Below are positions 44,128 to 54,551 of a stretch of DNA of 64,000 nucleotides, in pieces. How positions within the stretch are numbered: the first letter of the stretch is position 1; the number at the start of each line of letters is the position of its first letter. Both the position numbers and the translations under genes were made by a program. Location: assembly GCA_949130485.1 (NCBI GenBank), contig OX422193.1:928501-992500 (forward strand), given 5' to 3'. Under the pieces are notes generated by a model, which saw nothing but the letters and a program-made list of their open reading frames with translations, made no database searches and was not told the origin of the DNA. The stretch is from Agelas oroides. Taxonomy: Eukaryota > Porifera > Demospongiae > Agelasida > Agelasidae.

Positions 44128-44760
44128 GGTCACAGGCTGAAGGTATTGTGGGGGAAGTCCAGGCTGCTGTGGCACCCCTGGGAAGAAGGGTGGGAGAGAG
44201 CTGGCTACGGCTTCCAGAAGGTATGTGTAAAAGTTTGTAGGGTGTGAGCATGTGAAACTAGATGATTATAGAATAAGTCACTTCCTTCTGATGGAGTTCT
44301 GATGAAAACCAGTGGTGGCTCCTCCCCTCTCTCTCTCTCCCTGTCTGAAGCTCTGCCTCCCTTTTACCCCTTCAATCTCCATGCCAATGACCAGCCCCCC
44401 TGGTAATCAACAGCTTCCCCCCAGACCACCTGGCCCCAGGGCTACAGCTACCCTCTCCTTCACCTCCTGGTAAAATTAACAAAACTGTACAAGTTGATAC
44501 ACTTTCAAGTCTGCTGTTACATTTCCTTTCATCCCCCCCCCCCCCCCCCCTTTGCTGTCACATACACACCACACTTCCAGGTACCCCTCCCCCTCCTCCT
44601 GTCCCCCTCCGCACATCCCCACCCTCACCCAATCCACTACCCATCACCCCCAACACCTGGGTGCACGGACACCAAAGGGGGAGAGGAGGAGGACCACCCA
44701 GACAATGAACCATCTGTCCTGCATGGACATTGCACAGTGGTTATAAATCTTGTAATGTAG
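44128..44760 (+). pseudogene. duplicated RBM22 3' end (exons 9-11 plus 3' UTR), broken
   Basis: Three pieces match RBM22 in order: 44128-44220 (exon 9, with small deletions that shift the frame), 44350-44470 (exon 10, with an internal loss after CCAGCCCCCCTGG) and 44581-44700 (last exon, shortened). Donor and acceptor sites are still visible. The 3' UTR text (AATGAACCATCTGTCCTGCA) is nearly unchanged. The RNA-binding part is missing, so it cannot make RBM22. Confidence 0.9.
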
Positions 44761-44862
44761 CCTTCTACCTTATTTCTGTAATACGTTTTGTACCCAATAT
44801 CATGTTATGTTCTGCATGAAATCTGTGAATATCTTCCTTACAAGGCAGACCTACATGTTTAC

Positions 44863-45145
44863 CTGCAAAGAACCATGCATACAGATGTTACATCCCCAGT
44901 AGGTGTCATCCTTGAAACAGCCGACAGTTGAGGAGCTTCTAGAAATCTTTTGTGGTAGAACGTCAGTAATTTAGCTGGTGATGACAGTGGCTATATGTAT
45001 AGGAGCAGAGCACTTGGTAGAGCTAGCGCAGGGAAGGTGTCAGTTACTGAAGTATGCTACACTTGGATCCTAATAGAACAAAGTGGGACCAACTGTATCA
45101 CCATAGGCATTATGGATCTATGTAAAACTAAGCATATATATCAGT
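44863..45145 (-). pseudogene. decayed copy 3 of the multi-pass membrane gene
   Basis: It follows the RBM22 fragment directly and resembles 55131-55455 of the intact gene: CCTGCAAAGAACC, GAGGAGCTTCTAGAAATC, GTTACTGAAGTATGCTACAC, TGTATCACCATAGGCATTAT. It has the same left junction with RBM22 3' UTR sequence as the copy at 30780, so both derive from one already truncated ancestor. Confidence 0.75.
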
Positions 45146-46287
45146 AGCAGGTATAGCTATCCAGCACTGCATGACACCTCGGACTTTAATTTGTCTCTAC
45201 TGTGTTATTGTGCATTTCAGGTACTCATAATAGGTAACAACAACAAGCAGCACAATCACCCTGTTTGTGTGATTACAAAATCAGGTGAGCTATACTGCAG
45301 TGTAGATCTTTAAGATGGAGCAAAAGATGTATAGGGTTGACCCTCATACCAGAGCAGAGTAGGGGGATAATAGACCCACTCCCTCCCATTGTGTGCAAGT
45401 GTTTCAGAGTATGTTAGCATCATTCCCAGACCACTCCTAGATAAAATTCTCCACTTGCAGCTGCTAGATTAAATCTAGCTGCATGTGAGTACCATGAGAT
45501 ATGTTTATAGGACTCGTAAAAATCATGCATTTCAGTTTGCCTCTCCTATTGCATGCTGTCACTTGCATGAAAACTGGTGGTGAAGTTGCCTAGTACCACG
45601 TCTACACTTCATCAAATATGACCCGATCTTGTGGTACTGTATTGGTGAGGATAGATTATACACTTGGGTGAAAGGTAGAACAAAAAACGGGGGAGAAGGG
45701 GGGGTTGGGAACAAGAGGTAGAAAGGTCTCACAAATTGAAAGTGACAGTATTTGGATGATGTAAGCTACTCCTCGAGCTTATCTTGTAGACAAAATGAAT
45801 CAGGATATAAACGAGCACATAAAGTGAAATGGCATTTGAATCAGATTCAAATTGTAGGGGGCAACTTAGTACATGTAGAGCACATACACAGAGGCACAGG
45901 GATCACCAAAGTGAAGAAGAAAGAGCACATCACCAAGACAAGAACATGTTGATCTCAGTGTCTTGAGAAAGAGAAAGGCATACACAGGAGTCTCTTGACG
46001 GAGGAACATAATCATTTAAATTGGATTTCATATATCATGGTGAGGCACATTCCTCTTCTTCTTGTCTGCCTCTACCTCATTCAAACCACTTTGGCAATCC
46101 TCTGTGTGTGTTTTTAACACAAATGTAATAGTTATCTTACAAATTCTTTAGCTCAAACATTTCCCAATTTATGATCTTCACAACAATCTCACCGTACTTG
46201 TGTGGAAATAAACTGGAGAGGGTTCTCCTTGGTGCTTGTATGATGATGTGCTGTGAAATAAATTAGTCACCTTAGGCTAAAAAATTG
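45146..46287. other. intergenic, no gene seen
   Basis: No supported exon between the membrane-gene relic and the 3' end of NLR B. A run of C lies nearby at 44536-44551. No ZU5-type sequence comparable to the NLR A downstream exons was found here. Confidence 0.5.
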
Positions 46288-49200
46288 TTAGCTAAATGTG
46301 ACACGATCTTGTAGAGCTTTGTCTAATGTAGAAAATGAGGGTGTTTCACATTCGTATGAAAGTCCAAGTTCCTCCAGTGTTGTATTGTGTTTCAGGCTCT
46401 CAATCAGTTCTAAGGCATCCTCAACACCAATCACATTACCTAAATCATCACCACAGATCATAAGTGTCTCTAGACACTGGTTCTTCTTAAGCATACTAGC
46501 AAAAGCAACTGCACCTTCTGACCCAATTGGATTGTGACTAATGTTAAACTCTCTCACAGTGGAATTCTTTTCCAGTGCCTTTGCCAGACAGACAGCACCT
46601 TCTCCATGAATAATGCACCATCTCATGTTGAGTTCAGTTAAGCTCTTGTTTGTAGCTAACATGTCAGCAAAAGCAACTGCGCCTTCAGATCCAATTGGAT
46701 TACTAGCAACATTAAACCCACTCACAGTGGAATTATTTTCCAATGCCTCTGCAAGATGGACAGCCCCTTCTCCCTGAATTTTGCAATAACCCAGGTTTAC
46801 ATTGGTTAAGCTCTTGTTTGTAGCTAGCATGTCAGCAAAAGCAACTGCACCTTCTGATTCAATTGGATTACCCATCAGTTCCAGGGTTTGTAGTTGGGTA
46901 GTGGTGTTTTCTTCCAGTGCCTTTGCTAGGTGGACAGAATCACTACTCTGAATATCGCACTCCCCAATGTTCAACTCCTTCAACCTGGTGTTCCCTTTCA
47001 GCACTGAAGCAAGGCTCAGGACATTCTCTGAACCAAACTTTGCGTCACTCATGATCAGTATCTCAAGGGAGGTATTGAGAGAAAGACCGTCAACAATTAA
47101 CTGAATGCTATCAGGTGATAGCTCATTATCACCAATAGTAAGAACTTCTATGCACTCGGAGCTAGCCAGCAACTCACTCAAGGCCTTGCAGTCCTCAAAA
47201 CCAATAGAAGTCATCCTCAAACCCAGTTTACTGATGGTACTAAAAGTAGTTAAGGAGATAATGAGGTTTACTGCACCTCCTCTGCCAATACAGAAGTTTT
47301 CACTAAGGTCCAGGTACTCAAGGTGCTGTAGCAAGTCACAGTGTGCGGCCAAGAAGTTGCAGACTTCTGAATCAAGGTAAGTATGCTGCAAATCAAGATG
47401 TGTCAGGTTGTGATGCACATTCTCTAATAGCCAATGGACAGCTATTGGGGATGAAAATTTTAAGCGCATCCTCTTGATCTTCCCTGTTGTTTGCAGCTGA
47501 CATGGGTCCTGCACAAGATTTAATGCTTTTGGAAGCATTTCAAACAATTCCAGTTCAACAACTTTAATATCAAGGCTCCAGCCACAACAGCTGTGGTTAA
47601 TGCAATACCCCAAAACATACCAGTCAAATAGCAGGGCACCCACATATTTGAAACTCACACAGTCAGAACCAAGGATTCTATTGATTGCTGAAGGATTTTG
47701 AGACTCAAAAAGCCAGTGGAGGACTTCAAGTGTAACGATTCCTTCCTCCCTTAATGAAAAACAAGTTGATCTAGTCTCAATTGCAAACACCCTGACAGCA
47801 TCTGGTAAGTCCCTTCCCAATTCACTGATGCCTGCTAGAAATCTTACTACCATTTTTAACTTTTTAACTTCAATAGATTCTTACATAAATGCTTCCAAAT
47901 TATTTGCTTTAATGTACTGTCTCATGAATGCAACCTGCTCATCTCTGCTTTGCTGGAAAACGTGGTAGGCTGCTAAATACTCTTGGACTGTTAAGTGAAG
48001 GAAGTTATATGAAACAGAAGCCCCCCTGTCCACACACAGCTCTGGACAGGTTTGCATCAATCCCAGGGAGTCAAAGTCACTGGGAAGGTCTTGGAAGATA
48101 AGCTCAGTTTCAGCACTCATGATTCCTGTGTATGCTATTTTACAGATCTCACAAAACTGATCATACACAGGTTGAGGAAGATCTTTGAAACTGTTGATAT
48201 TTGTACATGTATCCTTGTACTCCTCTTTATCTTTCAAATAGCGGAGCAGTAGGGTTCTAATCAGGGATGAGTAAAGCTGGGTCATGGTTTTGGGAACAAC
48301 TGTGCTACTTGACTTGCAAGATCCATACACATGAGTTACTATAGCTGAGTTGAGTGGTACATACATCATCCTGTGGATGTGAGGATAGAGGGAGAGGTAC
48401 TCCTTGAAATCTAATAGTGACTGCTCATGTGAGAAGGCACACTGAATGTACTCATCTATCTCCTTCTTGCCAAAGCCTACTATCTCAATTCTGCGAGAGT
48501 GTTTACCCTTACAAAGCTCACGAAGCCCTGCACTAACACTGGGTCTGGTGGTCAAGATCACAGTGGCCTTGGGAAGTTCTTGGCCAATAAACAGCCGAAC
48601 AAAAATGGAATCCATTGTTCGTTTTGAGGCGGGAGCCTCATCAAATCCCTCAAGAATTATTAAGACCCCATTTCCTCCACTTGTTGTAATCACATCAACA
48701 ATTTCAGACTGCAACTTGGGGTTGGGATGGTGAAACAGTTCAGAAACACTCTTAGCTTCCTGCACCCTTTTATCTCGAAACTTCAACAGGACCACTAGGG
48801 CATACTCATTGAAAAGCTGGTGCTGGGCCCACTTCTGACACACCTCCCATGCAAATGTAGACTTGCCAATGCCAGGGGCACCTTCAATTAAAAGTTGGGT
48901 TACTGGGTAGTACTCGTGTTTCTCATCATCATGAATGTCACAAACACAGTTTGGTCTGAGTATATCCTTCATTCTAATTGGATCCTTCCACTCTAAGATA
49001 TCATCAATGGAACCATGAATTGCTTGTTCTCTGAATTTTACTACATCTTTCCTGTTGTCATACTTATTACTGATCACTGCCAGGTTGACGTAGTTTTTGG
49101 AATCTAAATGAGGCCATTTCATGGAAGTAAAGTCATGTTCTACATAACATAATTGAAGAAAATTGGCATACTTTCCAAGAAGATTTACTAAATGGGGAGA

Positions 49201-52200
49201 TTGGGAAGGTTGGTGAAAAGGTTGATACATACATGTACATGTAGGCCGAACATGTATTGGGTAATAGGGTTGATGGTGTGGAGTTTCATCAGTAGGTGGG
49301 TAGGATTGTAGAAAGGGATGTGGGTAATGGAAATATGAAGGCTGTATATGCTCAGTGTGTTGGTAGCTAGGTTGCTCCAGTGATGGCTGAAAGGGAAGAT
49401 AGTGGGATGTATATGACTGAGCCTGAGGTTGATGGGAAGGTTGGTGGCAACCTTGAGGAAAATGAATGGATGGGTGGTACAAAGGTTGGGACGGAGGTTG
49501 GAAGCTAGAATTGTGACAATGTTGACCTTGGTGTTGTCGCTGATGTTGAGGAGGATGATGTTGATTCTGATAGCACTGATGGGTAGGTAGTGTTGCTGAC
49601 TCACTACCTACTGACAGAGTTTCTAAACCTGACACAAGAGACATACTGTTTTCTTCCTGCACTTGTTCCTCACCACCATCTCTTGATTCAACTGACCCAC
49701 CTCCTCCATGTGTACCCAACAGTCCTCCTGTGTGGAAAGAGAAAGAATGGGGTCTGGTGTTTGGGTGTAGTTCAATACTTTCTCTTTGCTTAGCATGACA
49801 ACCAGTACATGACAACCAGTACATAACAACCAGTACATGGACAACATGCAAACACTCAAGACACATGCAATGCACAATTACATAACTATTTCACAAAATT
49901 GATTTGAGGGAGGCATACTATGCAGTTCAAGCGAAGTGTGAAGTGGAAAACCAGCATGCCTGGGAATGAGTGCAACACCGCAGATTCACAGTATCATTAT
50001 TAGTGATAGATCTAGGGTTAGCAACTTTGAAAGATGGAGAGAGCATGAATGCATGTAGGTCCTCAGATGGGATAGCCATGGGTGAACTCAGTTACAAGTG
50101 ACATACCTGTGTGTGCTATGATGTGAGGGTGAGGGAATGTGGTCATCTCTGGAGGAGTGAGGTGAGTGGAGACTGTGGAGTAAGGAGCACTGGCTTGTGG
50201 CTGCACAAGTTGGACAGCAGACTGAGCAAACTGATATAGTGGAGTTTGTGATGAAAGGAGATTTCCATGCTCACCATGTTGCACTATAGGAAAATAGAAT
50301 AATTATGTGGTCACAATGGTATACAAATGTCAGCACACTGAGTTAGCTATATACCTTGTGGGGCACTAGGTCGGAATGTTTTTCCAAGGGTGGGGGAGCC
50401 ATCAGGTGTCCCTCCTTCTGTTCTTGGGCAGTACTTGTCTCTCAGCTGTTGAGCCAGGAGCCTCTCCCCCACAGGAGCACTCTCAAGAGCTTCAGTGAGA
50501 ATGTTCCAGGTAGGAGGAGGGTTGGCGCACTTCAACCAGACTGTCAGCATTTCTAGTAGACGTTCAGTCATTGAGATATTTTCCATTCGAATGCACTTGA
50601 GAGTTTCGATAGGAACTTGTAACTGTACTCCAAGAGAGAACCACTTGTCAGAGACTGGATGTAGCTCACTGTGCAGGACCCTCAGGTCCTCTTGGCCTAC
50701 AGAAAGTAGGTACATAGGATAGGTAAGCAACTGACAAACAGACTTATGACCAACTGCATGGAGTTAACAAGTCAACATATAACAATTGCATAACTATTTC
50801 ACAAAATTGATGTGAGGGAGGCATACTATGCAGTTCAAGCGAAGTGTGAAGTGGAAAACCGGCATGCCTGGGAATGAGTGCAACACCGCAGATTCACAGT
50901 ATCATTATTAGTGATAGATCTAGGGTTAGTAACTTTGAAAGATGGAGAGAGCATGAATGCATGTAGGTCCTCAGATGGGATAGCCATGGGTCAACTCAGT
51001 TACAAGTGACATACCTGTGTGTGCTATGATGTGAGGGTGAGGGAATGTGGTCATCTCTGGAGGAGTGAGGTGAGTGGAGACTGTGGAGTAAAGAGCACTG
51101 GCTTGTGGTTGCACAAGTTGGACAGCAGACTGAGGAAACTGATATAGTGGACTTTGTGATGAAAGCAGATTTCCATGCTCACCAAGTTCCACTACAGGAA
51201 AATAGAATAATTATGTGGTCACAATGGTATACAAATGTCACACAGCAAAAACATTTGAAAGTTCATTGAGGAGCTTTATCAGTTCCATTAGTTAGCCTCA
51301 TCTTTCAGAAGACTTATTTGGCTACATTCCTGGCATTACTACCACAACCATACAACCAAGGAACTATCCAGGGGCAGCTGTGTAAAATCAAGAAAGAAAC
51401 AACAAACCTCACCAGAAATGCTGATTTATAGGCTTTCTGAAAGGAGATACTACTTTTTCCAAGGAATACTTACAATTTGAAAGAGTTTAGTTGAGAAGCT
51501 TCCCTCTTTTGTTAAATTAGTGTGGTCACAATGGTATACAAATGTCAGCACACTGAGTTAGCTATATACCTTGTGGGGCACTAGGTCGGAATGTTTTTCC
51601 AAGGGTGGGGGAGCCATCGGTTGTCCCTCCCTCTGTTCTTGGGCAGTACTTGTCTCTCAGCTGTTGAGCCAGGAGCCCCTCCCCCACAGGAGGACTCTCA
51701 AGAGCTTCAGTGACAATGTTCCAGGTAGGAGGAGGGTTGGTGCACTTCAACCAGACAGTCAGCATTTCCAGCAGACACTCTGCCACTGTGCGAATGTCAC
51801 TTCGAATGCACCTGAGAGTTTCAATAGAAATATATAACTGTACTCCAAGAGAGAACCACTTGTGAGAAACTGGATGTAGCTCACTGTGCAGGGACTTCAG
51901 GTCCTCTTGGCCTACAGAAAGAAGGGACACAGGATAGGTAAGCAGCCAACGAACAGACTCATGACCAACTGGAGTTAACAAAAGTGCCCAAGTCAATGTA
52001 ATAAAGATTGACCATGCAAAATGTATTTATCATACTTGTAGGTGAGCAATTCATGAAAAGTAGAGTGGTAAGACAATTCTATACTATCTATGCCTTCACC
52101 AACTTCTATACAAGAAGCATCATAGCAATAAGGTCACTGATACTATTTATGTGTAGCACAGTAATCTAGACACTCACCAAGGGGCCCTGGATTCATCTCT

Positions 52201-52607
52201 ATGTCTCCACTCAACAGTAATAGGAGAAGCATCACCACCATCACCCTCCCACTAGAGCATACTTTGAGACCAATGCTGGAGGAAGTACGCTGAATATTGG
52301 AGCGGGATGGGGAACATGACAAATGTCCAACATTTGACCTCTCTACTCTGTTCTGAAGGACCATGGCTGGTATTACACTGTTGAGGGATGACAGTACCAG
52401 GGGGGTGTGGTTGAAGGTCATTGAGTTCATGGTTGCTAGCTGCTTGTGTTCGACTGCTACCACTAACATTGGTAGCATCAAAATACACACAGCCAAAGGG
52501 AGTGCGTAGCTAGGGGTCACATGACTGAGTTGGTAGGGGTGGTGGATGTATAGCCTCAGGGAAGCTCTCCTGCAGTTCTTCCAGTTTCTGTCTTTATTGA
52601 TCTGCAT
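46288..52607 (-). CDS. NLR B: membrane leader with 2A motif, two Death domains, NACHT, LRR; one in-frame stop
   Basis: Exons: 52178-52607, 51570-51911, 51015-51191, 50355-50696, 50107-50283, 46288-49727. Total 4908 nt (1636 codons) with consistent phases. Exon 1 (143 aa) has two hydrophobic segments and ends GDIEMNPGPL, fitting the 2A pattern DxExNPGP with the skip expected before P142. Two nearly identical Death-domain exons (342 bp each, the size of the NLR A exon) alternate with two 177-bp linker exons. The large exon has a Gln/His/Pro-rich linker, a NACHT (Walker A GAPGIGKS, Walker-B-like GVLIILEGFDEA) and at least eight RI-type LRRs. TAA at 47881-47883 interrupts the frame between NACHT and LRR, inside a short insertion relative to NLR A; the same frame reopens at once. 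So the locus is either a young pseudogene, a two-part product, or an assembly error. No ZU5 part follows. Confidence 0.8.
49881..51560. repeat. tandem duplication of the linker plus Death-domain exon pair in NLR B
   Basis: Sequence from 49881 (CATAACTATTTCACAAAATTGA) is repeated from 50789, an offset of 908 bp, and the linker exons at 50107 and 51015 keep this offset. The Death exons are 1215 bp apart because the second unit has a 307-bp insert. Identity appears high in introns as well as exons, so the event is recent. Confidence 0.9.
51239..51544. mobile_element. insert in NLR B intron flanked by a 27-bp duplication
   Basis: TGTGGTCACAATGGTATACA plus AATGTCA lies on both sides of an insert that is absent from the sister unit. 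The insert shares TTGAAAGTTCATTGAGGA, TTTATAGGCTTTCTGAAAGG and ACCAAGGAACT with the MITE at 9773-10207, so it is a relative with lost ends. Confidence 0.7.
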
Positions 52608-52779
52608 CTGGAGAAGGAAGGAACTCAGGAGTCATGGCCAGCATGACATACTGTTCTAGTTGCCTGGATATCTTACAAATTGCTTATGTCACATGATGGA
52701 CATGTAGTTAGCCATACACTGCTCTAAGTTAGTCTCTCACTCCAGCACAGGTCACTTTTGATGTTATGTGCATTGCACA

Positions 52780-53189
52780 TAGACTCGTTCCCAGGCCTCC
52801 CTCGTTTTAACTTCCGTTTGTGTTCACAATAATACATGGGAGCGGAAGACCGGCGAAAAAAGGGGAAGGCCTGGGAGCATTCATCACGTCAGTGGACGCG
52901 AGGTGGACGTAGGGGGGAGGGGCCGATATATGAATATGTATGCACTAAACTTGAAAACGAGTTTCTTACTGGTCAAGACGAGTAGTTACGATCATGCTAA
53001 CGTCTGGACTGCCAAAACTGCAATAGAGCGCTCGAACGGATGATCTAGTGTGTTGTTTTGGCAGTGGGTCCCCTCCCCACCTACGTCCACCTGACGTCAT
53101 TCATGTGATGAATGCTCCCAGGCCTTCCCCGTTCTTTGCCAGCCATGTACATTGTGAACACAAACGGGGGAGGCATGGGAACAAGGCTA
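52780..53189. mobile_element. hAT-type MITE upstream of NLR B, 410 bp
   Basis: It starts TAGACTCGTTCCCAGGCCTC and ends AGGCATGGGAACAAGGCTA, with inner arms CGTTTGTGTTCACAAT / ATTGTGAACACAAACG and GACGTCA-type GC-rich sequence in the centre. ATTGCACA and ATTGTACA flank it (7 of 8). It lies 170 bp upstream of the NLR B start codon. Confidence 0.85.
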
Positions 53190-54108
53190 CATTGTACATG
53201 TGAGATGCTAAAAGCGATTCACACTGGGGTTGGTTGAGCTTGTGAGACTAAGTAAGCCATTTACTCACCCAACCATGACATGGAATTTTCCCAAGGGTCA
53301 CAACTATGTATGAGATCTCAAAACCTCTACATTTCAACAACAATATTAGCAGAGGGTGTAATTAACATTAGTAGTATACAAGTTCTTAGGTTAGTTTACG
53401 AAGATTTATAATACAGAGATTTCAGATTTCGGCATTTCAAGATTTCAGGATGTACAAGTTTTCATACTAGATGGGGATCCCTCACATATCTAGTTTTGTA
53501 ACAAACTATCATATTGCTATGCTGGGCACTGAGCATCACAAATAATTTAGGTTGCTAATACACGGTACAAGCTGCCACGTGATTAAGTGTGCACATCTTA
53601 CCATCCCAGGCCAGATTTTTTTTGCCATGGTCTTTCACTGTCTTCTTCCGCCCTCGGATGTTTGTCGATCCAGCAAATTCTTGTCACATGATCAAAGTAG
53701 CCCCACCCACTTTGAGACCCACCCGCAGTTCACAGAAAGCGGATTCTGTATCAAAAGCACATGGAACTGCAAAACACAGCAATTAAAATGAACAGAGAAA
53801 CATGAAGGTGTAAGTCAAGTTAACTTTGCAGCAACTTTACTATCCACTAGCCCCGTACCCAGGCCATTCACTTTTTTTTTTTGATGAACGGTCTGGGTAC
53901 GAGGCTTATCGACCAGACACTAATGAGGAAATCCTCCATTTCTTCCTCCCCTTCCAAGTATTGAATTTTGCAGTTAATATGAAAAAATGCGTCGTCTTGC
54001 AAAAATAACTATAATTTACATCTGTGATAACAAGTATACACAGTGTTAGTAGTCTCGCTCTCTGGCCATGCACAGATAGTGTCATCTGTGCATACTGTAC
54101 GCCATGCT
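53190..54108. other. upstream flank of NLR B, segmental duplication with the NLR A flank
   Basis: 53615-53730 matches the NLR A upstream flank at 43045-43290. No gene seen. It holds a short hAT-type MITE. Confidence 0.6.
53848..53908. mobile_element. short hAT-type MITE
   Basis: TAGCCCCGTACCCAGGCCATT is followed by a T-run and the inverted GTCTGGGTACGAGGCTTA. Confidence 0.7.
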
Positions 54109-54109
54109 G

Positions 54110-54211
54110 GTCACCAGCTGAAGATTTTATGGGGGAAGTCCCAGGCTACTGTGCCTGCCCCTGGGAAGAAGGGTGGTAGAGAGCTGGCTCCTGATCCTGG
54201 GCTTCCAGAAG
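54110..54211 (+). pseudogene. isolated copy of RBM22 exon 9
   Basis: The 102-bp segment has the same length as RBM22 exon 9 (29642-29743) and about one change in ten. It reads [20 protein letters not shown] and ends with the same GAAG|GTATGC donor. About 100 bp of the following intron is also conserved (AGACTAATAGGAA, TTCTGATATCGATGCAGTTC). No other RBM22 exon is present, so it is a leftover of segmental duplication. Confidence 0.9.
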
Positions 54212-54551
54212 GTATGCATATTATAGTACTGTAAAAGTTTGTACAGTGTGAGAATGTACAACTAGACTAATAGGAATTTAAGTGATGTTAAGTCACTTCC
54301 TTCTGATATCGATGCAGTTCTGATAAAAACCAGTGTTGTCCCCAAGAGAGGGGCCTATTTGTATGATTAACTAGTAACTGCAAGTGCACATGACAAATAT
54401 CATAATATAGTTTTGATATACATTTGACAACATGTGATATGCATGTACTATGTACAACTATCTACCTGCATGTTGACCAAACAAACTGACTGGTAGACAG
54501 TGGAATGTTGAAGGAAGCTGTAGAGGTATAGGTATAGATTCACACGACAAC

